Positions 21,278 to 32,200 of a stretch of 47,280 nucleotides of DNA are shown here, piece by piece. Positions within the stretch are counted from its first letter, which is position 1; the number at the start of each line of letters is the position of its first letter. A program made the translations under genes and the position numbers. Origin of the DNA: Burkholderiales bacterium (GTDB lineage Bacteria; Pseudomonadota; Gammaproteobacteria; Burkholderiales; Burkholderiaceae_C); assembly GCA_019509985.1 (NCBI GenBank), contig JAEKLF010000059.1:1-47280 (forward strand), given 5' to 3'. The notes under the pieces were generated by a model. It worked only from the letters and a program-made list of their open reading frames with translations. It searched no databases and was not told the DNA's origin.

Positions 21278-21797
21278 CGCGGCCCCGGCGCGAGCGCCGC
21301 GCCACAACGACGTGCAGCGTGAGCAGCAGCGGCAAGGCCAGGCCCGCCAACCAGTGCACGAGACTGCTTCCCGCATGCCAGTGTTCGGGCGCGTAGTACA
21401 GCGCCAGCGCCGTGCACAGCAGCACGGCGCAGCAGGCCAGCAGGCCGCTGCCGCTCCACAGGCTGCGCTTCAAGCGCCAGCCGAACACGATGTGCACCGC
21501 GGTCAGCGAGCCCAGCACGAGCAGGAAGGCGTAGGCGACGATGCCGTGCAGCCGCAGCGCCCAGGGCTCCAGCGGACTCGAGAGCTCTTCGCCGAACGTG
21601 CCGGTCGAGCGCAGCAGGTGGTGGGCCGCCAGCCACGCCAGGCCGGTCAGCACCAGCGCCAAGGTCGACGCGTAGACGGCCCAGCGCTGCCAGCGTTGCG
21701 GGCGCAGCCCGACGGGCAGGGGCCGGGCAGCCGGCGGCCGGTGCAGGTGGTGGTGGCGCGAATGAGCAGCTGCCGTTCGCGGGGTGTGGGGGCGATT
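21264..21797 (-). CDS. Small haem-b-type membrane protein (cytochrome b561/DUF4405-like)
   Basis: About 177 residues if started at TTG 21797, 10 bases after the apbE stop; an ATG at 21869 would overlap apbE by 62 bases, so the start is uncertain. There are four hydrophobic helices. Histidines are placed for haem ligation: AAHHLL at the end of helix 1, LHGIVAYAFLLVLGSLTAVH in helix 2 (two His 14 apart) and VHWLAGLALPLLLTLHVVV in helix 4. This spacing fits small four-helix b-type cytochromes. The N-terminal 30 residues are His/Pro-rich and probably cytoplasmic. Last gene of the Fur-box-led operon; it could carry electrons from quinol to the periplasmic flavoprotein upstream (inference). Confidence 0.7.
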
Positions 21798-21807
21798 CAA
21801 GCCGCGC

Positions 21808-22668
21808 TCAAGCCAGGTGTTCGTGGCTGCCGTTCTCGCGCCAGACGAAAGCCTGGGCGGCGTGGGCACGCAGCAGTTCGGTGGCCTCTCGGCCGCGCAG
21901 CCAGACCACCTTGGTGAGGGCGTCGGCGATGGCGCAACGGGGCGCGAAGACGGTCAGGGACATCGGCGGATTGTCCGTGACGGCGTGCCCGACCCGGACG
22001 ATGTGCCCGGCATGACGCTCGGGCCGTGACACCGACCAGGCCGTTGTCGCACAGGCCATGTCGCTGATCTCGGCCAGTGGCCGGCTCAGCACCGGCTCGC
22101 GCGGGTCGCGCACGTTGACGGCGAAGGGCTCGGGGCCGAAGGCGCGCAGATCGCCGCCGGCGTTGACGCTGCCGCCCTCGACGCCGGCCGCCTGCAGGGC
22201 CTCGACGGCGGCGTCCACTGCATGGCCCTTGGCGATGCCGCCGAGGTCGATCCACGTCGGGCGGCGGATGCGCAGGCGCGAGTCGGCCAGCAAGGCTATG
22301 CCTTCGGCCAGCGAACCCGCGACGTTGCGCCCGGCATCCGGAGGCGCAGGCAGCAGGCCGCGCCCGACGAGATGCGCCGCACAGCAGGCATTGAAGGCGC
22401 CGGCGCTGTCGGCCTCCATGCGCAGGGCCAGGGCCAGTACGGCGTGCGTGTCCGCGCTGACCTGCAGCGTCTGGCCGGGCAGCGCGCGGGCGATGCGGCG
22501 CAGGTCGCTGCCGGCTTCGTGAAAGCTCATCGCCGCATGGATCTCGGCGACGCGGCGGAAGGCCTGTGCCAGCGCGGCTTCGGCGAGTTCCGGCGCGGCG
22601 ATCGCCTCGATGCTGACGAAGGTGCCCAGCAGCGGCTGGGCGCGACGCGTCCGCGGCGCGGTGTTCAT
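21808..22668 (-). CDS. apbE: FAD:protein FMN transferase (ApbE family)
   Basis: 286 residues. The central signature WIDLGGIAKGHAVDAAVEAL followed by GGSVNAGGDLRAFG is diagnostic for ApbE; near the C-terminus CAIADALTKVVWLRG is the variant of the usual ADALaT metal-site block. ApbE attaches FMN covalently to a Thr/Ser of FMN_bind domains using FAD and Mg2+. No clear signal peptide is visible at the N-terminus (MNTAPRTRRAQPLLGTFVSI), so export or a missed start remains open. It lies 7 bases after the FMN_bind gene, which carries the matching acceptor motif, so its substrate is almost certainly that neighbour. Confidence 0.9.
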   Translation of the reverse strand: MNTAPRTRRAQPLLGTFVSIEAIAAPELAEAALAQAFRRVAEIHAAMSFHEAGSDLRRIARALPGQTLQVSADTHAVLALALRMEADSAGAFNACCAAHLVGRGLLPAPPDAGRNVAGSLAEGIALLADSRLRIRRPTWIDLGGIAKGHAVDAAVEALQAAGVEGGSVNAGGDLRAFGPEPFAVNVRDPREPVLSRPLAEISDMACATTAWSVSRPERHAGHIVRVGHAVTDNPPMSLTVFAPRCAIADALTKVVWLRGREATELLRAHAAQAFVWRENGSHEHLA

Positions 22669-22675
22669 TGCGGTG

Positions 22676-23215
22676 TCAGAGCCGCCCGCTGCCGCGCAGG
22701 CGGTCCAGCAGCGCGACGATGTGGCGCACGCCGTCGGTCACGTGCGTGCAGCTCAGCGTGGCGCCGCTGATGTTGGCGATGTCGTCGCCGACGCGCAGCT
22801 TGGCGTCGCCGCCCTTGCCGACGAACTGCTGGCGCCAGGCCGGCAGGCGGATCTCGTAGCCGTGGCTTTCTCGGTAGTTCAGGATGTCGACGCTGCGGAT
22901 GTGGCCGTCGCTGCCCACCGCCACGGCGTAGTCGATGACTTCGAACTTGCCGACGACGCCATCGGCCACGACGGCGCCGATGACCTGCTCACCCTTGAGC
23001 GCCACCAGCATGCGCCAGGTTGCCGCGCGCGGCGCGGCGCCGCCCAGCGCCGCGAGGGCGCGCATGTCGTCGGCCGATGCCTGCACGAGCTGCTCGCGAA
23101 ACGCCGTGGCCTCGGGAAAGCCGCGGCGGGCCGCGTCGTCCAGCGTGCCGTACTGGGCCGCCTGCACGACGGCAGGCATGGCCAGAGCGAGGGGGATCCA
23201 GCGCAGCTGAGACAT
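22676..23215 (-). CDS. Periplasmic FMN_bind domain protein, predicted flavinylated
   Basis: 179 residues with a Sec signal peptide (MSQLRWIPLALAMPAVVQAA). The second half is an FMN_bind domain: VGSDGHIRSVDILNYRESHGYE, then LRVGDDIANISGATLSCTHV, in which SGAT is the acceptor motif and Thr153 the predicted site of covalent FMN attachment. The fold is shared with NqrC/RnfG, which shuttle electrons outside the cytoplasm. ATG 23215 overlaps the porin stop by one base, and apbE follows after 7 bases. The first ~90 residues (DDAARRGFPEATAFREQLV) are not recognised as another domain. It probably accepts electrons from the small membrane cytochrome and passes them on in the periplasm (inference). Confidence 0.88.
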   Translation of the reverse strand: MSQLRWIPLALAMPAVVQAAQYGTLDDAARRGFPEATAFREQLVQASADDMRALAALGGAAPRAATWRMLVALKGEQVIGAVVADGVVGKFEVIDYAVAVGSDGHIRSVDILNYRESHGYEIRLPAWRQQFVGKGGDAKLRVGDDIANISGATLSCTHVTDGVRHIVALLDRLRGSGRL

Positions 23216-24537
23216 CAGAAGGAGTAGCCGACGCCGAGGTCGAGGCGGTTGTTGTCGCTGTTGAGCCTGAAGCGCTGCAGGTCGGCCTTCAGCACGACGC
23301 TGGGGTTCAGGTAGAAGTTCAGGCCGATGGTGCGCACGCCTTCCGTGCCCACATTGCCGGGGTTCAAGCCGGCGGGCAGGCCGTCGAAGCCGCGGCCGGT
23401 GTTGTAGCGCTCGTAGCGCACGAAAGGCGCCAGCACGTAGTCGCCCTTGAGCTGCCAGCGGTAGGCGGCCTGGGTGTACCAGCCGTCGAAGGCGTTGGGC
23501 ACCGGGTTGGGCGAGCCCGCCAGCGTCAGGTTGAAATCGCCCGCGTTCCTGATCGTGCCGCGGCTGTAGAGGGCCGACAGGTCCCAGGCGCCGGGCGTCC
23601 ACTTGGCGTGCACGTCCCACAGGCTGACGCGCGCGTCGGGCGACGCGAAGCCGGCCGCGCCATGGGCGGCCTTGCCGCTGAAGACCGAGGCGCCCAGGCG
23701 CAGACCCGGGATGCCGCGCCAGTCGACGTTGCCGAAATAGGCCAGGTTGTGCGCCTTGGCCAGTTGCAGCTCCTGGTGGATGGAGCCCAGCGGCGACTCG
23801 CGGCCCTCGCTGGAGCTGGCGTCCCACTTCGTCAGGTCGAAGCCGGTGCTGATGCCGGCGCTCCAGGAGATGCCGTTGTCGTGCTCGCCGAAGACCTGCA
23901 GGCCGCCTTCGCGCCAGGTTGACGGGATGATGGCCGTCTCGACGAAGTTGCGCTCGACGCCGTAGTAGGCCGTCGGCTCGTGGTTGTTGTTGAGCAGGCC
24001 GACCGGCATCAGCAGCAGGCCGGCGCGCAGGCCGTAGGTCTCGTTGAGCCGGTGCTCGATGTAGACCTGCTCGACCTCGACCTCGCCCTGGTCGTCCGCG
24101 GAGGCGACGGCGTGTTCGACCTCCAGCTCAGCGACCATCTTGGTCTTGTCGTCGAAGCGGTGCTGCAGCCCGAGCACGAAGCGGCGCACGTCGGCCTGAG
24201 CCTGGCTGTGGTCCTTGGGGCGGTTGTAGTTCAGCTCGCCGTAGGAGCTGATGACGGTGGCGGGCTCGGCCGGCGCGGCGGTGGCCTGGGCGACCGGAGC
24301 GATGGTTGCGGGCGCAGGTGCGGCGGTCGGGGCGGCCGTAGGCGCCTGCTGTTGGGCACTCTTCAGCTGCTGCAGCTCTGCCTTCACGCGCTCGAGTTCA
24401 CGCGCCAGTTGGTCGACACGCTGCAGCAGTTGCTCCTGCGTCGTCGATGCCTGGGCGAAGGCGGCGGGGGCGCCGAAGGCCAGGGCGGCCGCGAGGGCGA
24501 GGCGCGATGGCGCCGAGGTCAGGATGGGGCGGGTCAC
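23215..24537 (-). CDS. Outer-membrane porin with N-terminal coiled coil
   Basis: 440 residues from GTG 24537, chosen because AGGA lies at a good distance upstream and because the longer frame to 24588 would overlap the preceding gene. Signal peptide ends near FGAPAAFAQA. Residues ~35-65 (QEQLLQRVDQLARELERVKA) form a short coiled coil, then a Pro/Ala linker, then alternating-strand beta-barrel sequence ending NRLDLGVGYSF with a terminal Phe, as outer-membrane proteins do. Similar to OprP/phosphate-selective-type porins in organisation. It lies between the di-haem lipoprotein and the FMN_bind protein. It may let iron or small electron donors/acceptors across the outer membrane (inference). Confidence 0.85.
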   Translation of the reverse strand: MTRPILTSAPSRLALAAALAFGAPAAFAQASTTQEQLLQRVDQLARELERVKAELQQLKSAQQQAPTAAPTAAPAPATIAPVAQATAAPAEPATVISSYGELNYNRPKDHSQAQADVRRFVLGLQHRFDDKTKMVAELEVEHAVASADDQGEVEVEQVYIEHRLNETYGLRAGLLLMPVGLLNNNHEPTAYYGVERNFVETAIIPSTWREGGLQVFGEHDNGISWSAGISTGFDLTKWDASSSEGRESPLGSIHQELQLAKAHNLAYFGNVDWRGIPGLRLGASVFSGKAAHGAAGFASPDARVSLWDVHAKWTPGAWDLSALYSRGTIRNAGDFNLTLAGSPNPVPNAFDGWYTQAAYRWQLKGDYVLAPFVRYERYNTGRGFDGLPAGLNPGNVGTEGVRTIGLNFYLNPSVVLKADLQRFRLNSDNNRLDLGVGYSF

Positions 24538-24571
24538 GGAGTTTTCCTTGTTGTCTTGTGGGATCGCCGCG

Positions 24572-25810
24572 TCAGGGCTTGTAGCCATCCGTCAGCGTGG
24601 CCAGGAAGGTCAGCACGTCTTCGATCTCGGCGTCGCTCAGCGCCGGCGCGTCGCCGGGCTTGCGGTTGTAGGGCCCCTCGGTCACGTTGACGTTGCCGCG
24701 GTACTGGGGCGGCAGGTCGTTGAACTTGTCGACGCTGCCGTTGACGACCGGATACCAGAGCTCGGGGTTGGTGTCGCGCGTGACGTAGAAGCGCAGCGCC
24801 TCGCGCAGCGTCTTGAAGCGGCCGTTGTGGAAGAAGACCTTGCGCGTCGCGACATTGCGCAGCGTCGGCACCTTGAAGGCGCCGCAGAGGTCGGCGCGCG
24901 CGGCGAGTTCGGGGCGGTCGACCTGGCACAGGCCGAGGTCGAAGTAAGCCGGGTCGGCCGTGGCCGGGATGTCGGTGTTGCGCGGCACGCCGAGGTTGTC
25001 GTAGGTGAAGTCGGTGAACAGCGGCGAGGATCCCTCGGCGCCGCGCGCGCTGGGATGGCAAGCGGCGCAATTGCCCTTGGTCGGGCTGTTGAAGAGGGCC
25101 AGCCCGCGCAGTTCGCCGTCGCTCAGCTTGGCCTGGCCGGCCAGGAAGGCGTCGTACTTGCTGCTGAAGGGCGCGAACGCGGCGCTGTCCTCGAGCTGGA
25201 AGCGCTGCAGCGCGTGGCGCATGGCCAGGAAGGCGGCGTCGGCGTCGTTGAGGATGCTGTCGCCGAAGCTGCGGCGGAAGTCGGCCGCGTAGCTGGCCCG
25301 TGCGAGCTTGTCGACCACGGCCTTCGCGTCGCCATTGGCCATTTCATGCGCGGCGGTGAAGGGGCGCACGGCCTGGGCGAGCAGGCTGTCGGCCTTGCCG
25401 TCGTGGTTGAAGCCACCGGTGGGCGTGCCGTCCTTGTCGATGAAGAAGGCCGGCGTCCGGCTCAGATAGCGCAGCGACGGCGTCGCACGCAGGCCGGCCA
25501 CGTCCAGGCTGGGCCCGCCCAGTTGGACTGCCAGGCCGTTGGTCTGGGCATGAGCGGCACTGGGGTCGTGGCAGGTCGCGCAGCTCATCTTGCCGGAGGC
25601 CGAGAGCGATTCGTCCTTGAAGATCTTTTCGCCCAGCGCTGCGGCATCGGAGAGGGCCGGCGCCTGGGCCGGGCTGGATGAATCGCCGCCCGAGCTGCTC
25701 GTACCGCCACCGCCGCAGCCGGCGAGCAGCAGCATCAGCATCAACCCCGCGCAGAAGGTGGTGAGCCGCTGGTGGGTTTTGAGGTCGTCTATTGGTTTTT
25801 TCGCCCGCAT
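24572..25810 (-). CDS. Di-haem cytochrome c peroxidase/MauG-like lipoprotein
   Basis: 412 residues from ATG 25810. The signal sequence ends in a lipobox (LLLAGC, Cys32), followed by a Gly/Ser linker. Two haem c sites, CATCH (77-81) and CAACH (248-252), are arranged as in bacterial di-haem peroxidases and MauG. Supporting blocks are ATPSLRYLSRTPAFF, KVPTLRNVATRKVFFHNGRF and a C-terminal LSDAEIEDVLTFLATL. These enzymes reduce H2O2 or use high-valent iron for oxidation in the periplasm; the lipid anchor would hold it at a membrane. First gene of the leftward operon; a Fur-box-like site lies 20 bases upstream. The longer open frame to 25927 runs through that site and is rejected. The family also includes electron-transfer proteins without peroxidase activity. 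Confidence 0.88.
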   Translation of the reverse strand: MRAKKPIDDLKTHQRLTTFCAGLMLMLLLAGCGGGGTSSSGGDSSSPAQAPALSDAAALGEKIFKDESLSASGKMSCATCHDPSAAHAQTNGLAVQLGGPSLDVAGLRATPSLRYLSRTPAFFIDKDGTPTGGFNHDGKADSLLAQAVRPFTAAHEMANGDAKAVVDKLARASYAADFRRSFGDSILNDADAAFLAMRHALQRFQLEDSAAFAPFSSKYDAFLAGQAKLSDGELRGLALFNSPTKGNCAACHPSARGAEGSSPLFTDFTYDNLGVPRNTDIPATADPAYFDLGLCQVDRPELAARADLCGAFKVPTLRNVATRKVFFHNGRFKTLREALRFYVTRDTNPELWYPVVNGSVDKFNDLPPQYRGNVNVTEGPYNRKPGDAPALSDAEIEDVLTFLATLTDGYKP

Positions 25811-25829
25811 TGCCAGCGTCAAATCATTT

Positions 25830-25848
25830 AATGAGATTGATTCGCATT
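25830..25848 (-). promoter_or_regulatory. Fur box-like operator of the di-haem/FMN_bind operon
   Basis: AATGAGATTGATTCGCATT matches the repeated NATWAT pattern of Fur sites, and the flanking bases 25822-25852 add further AATCAT/CATT half-sites, so the protected region may be longer. It lies 20-38 bases upstream of the di-haem protein start, where it would overlap the promoter. Fur-Fe(II) bound here would repress the operon when iron is plentiful. Matched by eye only. Confidence 0.65.
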
Positions 25849-25973
25849 CATTTTGACACGACTCCAGCGGTCGTTCTGACATCGGGCTTGCGGCTTCGGG
25901 GGACGGACTCGTCGTGTGCTCTCTCACGCCAGCTCAAGACCTATGAAGGGTCGGGGACGGATTGAAGGCATAC

Positions 25974-25992
25974 AATGAGAATCATTCGCATC
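25974..25992 (+). promoter_or_regulatory. Fur box-like operator of feoAB
   Basis: AATGAGAATCATTCGCATC is a very good Fur-type palindrome (AATGAGAAT.ATTCNCATT form). It lies 28-46 bases upstream of the feoA start. A TACAAT hexamer at 25971-25976 overlaps its left end and could be the -10 element, so repressor and polymerase would compete. It agrees well with the feoAB genes it precedes and shares its core with the site at 25830-25848. Confidence 0.75.
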
Positions 25993-26019
25993 AAAACGCT
26001 TGCTCGCCGAGCCCGCCAC

Positions 26020-26272
26020 ATGCCCGAGACGCTGCCCTCCAGCCTCGCCGCCGCCCCTGCCGGGCAGGCGTTGACCGTCCAGTTGGTCAGTGCGCCCGGG
26101 CACTCTCCGGAGTGGGCGTCGTGGCTGGCCGATCTCGGCTTCCTGCCGGGTGAGGCGGTCCGGGTGCTGCGCCGTGGCGCGCAGCGCACGGGCAACCTGG
26201 TCGTGCGCGTCGGGCAGTCGACGTTTGCGTTGCGCCATGCCGAGGCCGAATGCATCGCCGTGACGCCGCGTC

Positions 26273-26280
<8 letters not shown>
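26020..26280 (+). CDS. feoA: Ferrous iron transport protein A
   Basis: 86 residues, an SH3-like FeoA domain: AGQALTVQLVSAPG, then LADLGFLPGEAVRVLRRG (the conserved LGhhpG element) and GNLVVRVGQSTFALRHAEAECIAV. FeoA is a small cytoplasmic protein required for FeoB-mediated Fe(II) uptake. ATG 26020 is preferred to the in-frame ATG at 25975, which lies inside the Fur box. The last 8 bases overlap feoB (ATGGCTGA), giving translational coupling. No feoC is seen after feoB. Confidence 0.92.
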
Positions 26281-28138
<1,858 letters not shown>

Positions 28139-28150
28139 GCGGCGCGCGTC

Positions 28151-29074
28151 TCAAGGCGGCGCCGGCCGCGTCGGCACTGTCGCGCTGCAGATCTCGATGT
28201 GCCCCGGGCTGTGCACGAACCAGCCGCCGCGAAAGCGGCGCGAATCCAGCAGCTGCGTCCAGGTGGCCGACTCCGTCTTCAGCACCTGCAGCGCCGGCCG
28301 CTCGGCCGCCGGCACATCGGCGAGCAGGCGGATGCGCTGAATGCCGGTGCGTTGCTCGGGCTTGTCGTAAAAGCCCATCGCCGCCGTGCCACGGGGCAGG
28401 GCAGACAGCAGCTCCATGCCTTTGAGCACGCGGCCGACAACGGTGATGTTCAGGTCCAGCCCGCGCGGCGCCTGGCCGATGACGACGTAGAGCTCGGTGC
28501 CGTTGCTCGAATCGATCGTGTCGCTGCGCCCGGCGCCGACCATGCCGTAGCAGTGCGCCAGCCAGGCCTTGCCGGCCTTGGGGTCGGCCGCGACGGGGAA
28601 GCCCTCGGCGAAGCCGGTTCGCGGCGCCCAGCCGTCCATGTCAGCCAGCTTCGCAAACCCGGCGGACTTGCCGATGTTGTCCAGCGGCACGGAGAACTCG
28701 GCCGGCAGCTTGGACGCCGCGCCGTCCGGCAGCGGCCTAGCCTTGGCGGCGTCTTCCCCGTCGGGGTCGCCCCACTGGGTGACGAAGTTGTCCTGCACGC
28801 GCAGGATGGCCAGGCCGTCCCAGTAGCCGCCATGGGCCAGCGCACGGATGTTGGCCACGTGGGCCGGCGCGAAGCGCGGTGCCAGCTCGATGATGACCTG
28901 GCCCGACGCGAGCTCCATCAGCAGCGTGTTGTGCGGGTCGAGCGCGCGCCAGTCGCTGGCGGGCGAGCCTGCCAGGATCTCCTGGCTGCTCTTCTTGGCC
29001 GGCGGCTTGGGCGGGGCGGCGAGGGCAGCGGACATCAGACCGGCCATGGCCAGCACGAGGACGGTGTTTTTCAT
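28151..29074 (-). CDS. Periplasmic cyclophilin-type peptidyl-prolyl isomerase
   Basis: 307 residues. Signal peptide [19 protein letters not shown]. Cyclophilin-like domain with [20 protein letters not shown] near residue 50, [20 protein letters not shown], and [26 protein letters not shown]. The usual catalytic FHRV block is replaced by ILRV, and the loop [14 protein letters not shown] matches the family's GKVVEGM element. The domain is longer than a minimal cyclophilin because of central and C-terminal extensions. It probably assists folding in the periplasm; the altered catalytic block means activity should not be assumed. Start ATG 29074; the open frame to 29158 lacks a signal sequence. 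Confidence 0.85.
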   Translation of the reverse strand: MKNTVLVLAMAGLMSAALAAPPKPPAKKSSQEILAGSPASDWRALDPHNTLLMELASGQVIIELAPRFAPAHVANIRALAHGGYWDGLAILRVQDNFVTQWGDPDGEDAAKARPLPDGAASKLPAEFSVPLDNIGKSAGFAKLADMDGWAPRTGFAEGFPVAADPKAGKAWLAHCYGMVGAGRSDTIDSSNGTELYVVIGQAPRGLDLNITVVGRVLKGMELLSALPRGTAAMGFYDKPEQRTGIQRIRLLADVPAAERPALQVLKTESATWTQLLDSRRFRGGWFVHSPGHIEICSATVPTRPAPP

Positions 29075-29177
29075 GGGCGCCGAGCTTAACGGCGGCGAGC
29101 CGACCCGCGAGCTCGCGCAAACCTCAGGACGGCCGAGCTGCAGATAGCGTAAGAGCAATGGCCCAGCGCTGGAGTAC

Positions 29178-29257
29178 TTGACACCGATGCCGCCGCTGTC
29201 GATGGTCTCGAAGATCCATCAGGTCGGAGGGCGGCACGCAAAGCGGCTTCCTACAAT
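29178..29257 (+). promoter_or_regulatory. Candidate promoter elements for dnaE
   Basis: A perfect -35 hexamer TTGACA lies at 29178-29183, though only GATGGT stands 17 bases on. A good -10 hexamer TACAAT lies at 29252-29257, followed by a GC-rich discriminator, but it is 6 bases before the dnaE ATG. If the second is used, transcription would start at or next to the start codon and the mRNA would be leaderless; no Shine-Dalgarno sequence is visible before the ATG. Assigned by eye. Confidence 0.35.
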
Positions 29258-29263
29258 GCCGCA

Positions 29264-32200
29264 ATGCCCGAGACCGCCGTTCCCAGTTCCCAAGACCTGC
29301 CCTTCGTCCACCTGCGCATGCACACCGAGTTTTCGGTCGTGGACGGCACGCTGCGCACCGATGACGCCGCCGACGCGGCTGCGGCGGACGGGCAGGTGGC
29401 GGCGGCGATCACCGACCTGGCCAACCTGTTCGGCGGCATCAAGTTCTACAGCGCGATGCGCAAGAAGGGCGTGCAGCCCATCCTCGGCGCGGACTGCTGG
29501 CTGGAGACCGAGGCGACCGACAAGCCACCCACGCGGCTGCTGTTGCTGGTGCAGGACAAGCAGGGTTATCTGAACCTCAGCGAGCTGTTGTCGCGAGCCT
29601 GGATCGACAACGTGCAGCGCAACCAGGCCTGCCTGAAGTGGGAATGGCTGGCCGAGCTGGGTGATGGGCTGATCTGCCTGTCCGGCGCCCAGCATGGCGC
29701 GGTGGGCATCGCGCTGATGCAGGGCGACAAGGCACGCGCCCGCGAGGCCGCGCAGCGCTACGCCGCGACCTTCCCGGGACGGTTCTACATCGAGCTGCAA
29801 CGCGCCGGCCTGCCTGGCCAGGAGGCCCTCGTGCAGGCCAGCGTGCCGCTCGCGGCCGAGCTGGGCCTGCCGGTCGTCGCGACGCATCCGATCCAGTTCC
29901 TCGGCGAAGACGACTTCGAGGCCCACGAGGCGCGCGTCTGCGTGGCCGAAGGCGAGACGCTGGCCAATCCCAAGCGCATCAAGCGCTTCCTGCCCAGCCA
30001 GTATTTCAAGACGCAGGCGCAGATGCGCGACTTGTTCAAGGACATCCCGAGCGCCATCCATAACACGACCGAGATCGCCCGCCGCTGCTCGCTCACGCTG
30101 GTGCTGGGCAAGCCGCAGCTGCCCAACTTCCCGACGCCGCTGCTGGACGACGGCACGCCGATGCCGATGGAGCAGTACTTCCGCGAGTTGAGCCACGAGG
30201 GGCTGGTGGGGCGGCTGGCGCACCTGTTCCCCAACGAGGCCGAGCGAGACAAGGAGAGGCCGCGCTACGTCGAGCGGCTAGAGTTCGAGCTGAACACCAT
30301 CATCAAGATGGGCTTCCCGGGCTACTTCCTCATCGTGTCGGACTTCATCCGCTGGGCCAAGGCCAACGGCTGCCCGGTCGGCCCGGGCCGGGGCTCGGGC
30401 GCCGGCTCGCTGGTGGCCTACGCGCTGCTGATCACGGACCTGGACCCGCTCAAATACAACCTGCTGTTCGAGCGCTTCCTGAACCCCGAACGTGTCTCGA
30501 TGCCCGACTTCGACATCGACTTCTGCCAGGGCAACCGCGACCGCGTCATCGACTACGTCAAGGACAAGTACGGCCGTCCGGCGGTCAGCCAGATCGCGAC
30601 GTTCGGCACCATGGCCGCCAAGGCCGCGCTGCGCGACATCGGCCGCGTGCTCGGCATGGGCTTCGGCCATGTCGACAGCATCGCCAAGCTCATCCCTGCG
30701 CCACCGGGCAAGACGGTCACGCTGGCCAAGCTGCCGCCCAACTTCGACCCGGACAAGGCCAAGATGATCTACGCGCGCCACGAGGCGCCGGAGCTGGAGG
30801 AGCGCGAGAAGAGCGACGAGGAAGTGGCCGAGCTGCTGAAGCTGGCCGCCCGCGTGGAAGGCATGGTGCGCAACATCGGCATGCACGCCGGCGGCGTGCT
30901 GATCGCGCCGGGCAAGATCACCGACTTCTGCCCGCAGTACCAGCAGCCGGGCTCCACCTCCGCGGTGAGCCAGTTCGACAAGGACGATGTGGAGGCCATC
31001 GGCCTGGTGAAGTTCGACTTCCTGGGCCTGGCGACGCTGACCATCCTGGAGCTGGCCAAGGACTTCATCGTCGCCCGCTACCCGGACCGCGCGGGCTTCG
31101 ACTGGGCCAACGTGCCGCTGGTCGACAAGAAGGTGTTCGACCTGTTCGGCAAGGGCTACTCGGAGAGCGTGTTCCAGTTTGAATCGCCCGGCATGCAGCG
31201 CCTGTTGAAGGACGCCAAGCCCTCGCGCTTCGAGGACTTGATCGCGCTGGTGTCGCTGTACCGCCCGGGCCCGATGGACCTGATCCCGTCGTTCGTCGCG
31301 CGCAAGCATGGCAAGGAAGTCATCGAGTACCCGCACCCGCTGCTGGGCCAGGTGCTGGAGGAGACCTATGGCGTCTTCGTCTACCAGGAGCAGGTGATGC
31401 AGGCGGCCCAGGTGCTGGGCGGCTACAGCCTCGGCGGCGCGGACATGCTGCGCCGCGCGATGGGCAAGAAGAAGGCCGAAGAGATGGCCATGCACCGCGA
31501 GATCTTCCGCAAGGGCGCCGCGGAGAAGGGCATCGACCAGGCCAAGGCCGACGAGGTCTTCGACCTGATGGAGAAGTTTGCGGGCTACGGCTTCAACAAG
31601 TCGCACGCCGCCGCCTACGCCTTGCTGTCCTACCACACAGCCTGGCTGAAGACGCACTACACGGCCGAGTTCTACGCCGCGAACATGACCATCGAAATGG
31701 ACGACACCGACAAGCTCAAGGTGCTCCTGAACGACGCCAAGATCTTCGGCATCGAGTTCCAGCCGCCCTGCGTGAACAAGGGCGTCTACCGCTTCGAGCC
31801 GCTGACGAACCGCCTCGTCAACTACGGCCTGGGTGCCGTCAAGGGCACGGGCCGCGGCGCCATCGAGGCCATCATCGCGGCGCGTGAATCCGGCGGGCCC
31901 TTCCTGAGCTTCTACGACTTCTGCCTGCGCGTGGACCGCAAGGCCGTCAACAAGCGCGCGGTGGAGGCGCTGATCAAGGCCGGCGCCTTCGATTCGATCA
32001 ACTCGGAGCGCGCCAAGCTGCTGGCCAGCGTGAGCCGCGGCTACACGCACGCCGAGACGCAGGAGGCCAATGCCGACCAGGGGGGGCTGTTCGACTTCGG
32101 CGACTCGCACGCGGCCTCGCACGTCGAGCCCGACCTCGTCGACGCGGCGCCGTGGAGCATCAAGGAGCGGCTGTCGCTGGAGAAGACCGCCATCGGCTTC

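Noticed and set aside
25811..25927. Longer start for the di-haem lipoprotein
   Set aside because: It would put coding sequence through the Fur box and would bury the lipoprotein signal 70 residues inside the protein.
25975..26019. Earlier in-frame ATG of feoA
   Set aside because: It lies inside the Fur box and adds residues absent from the family.
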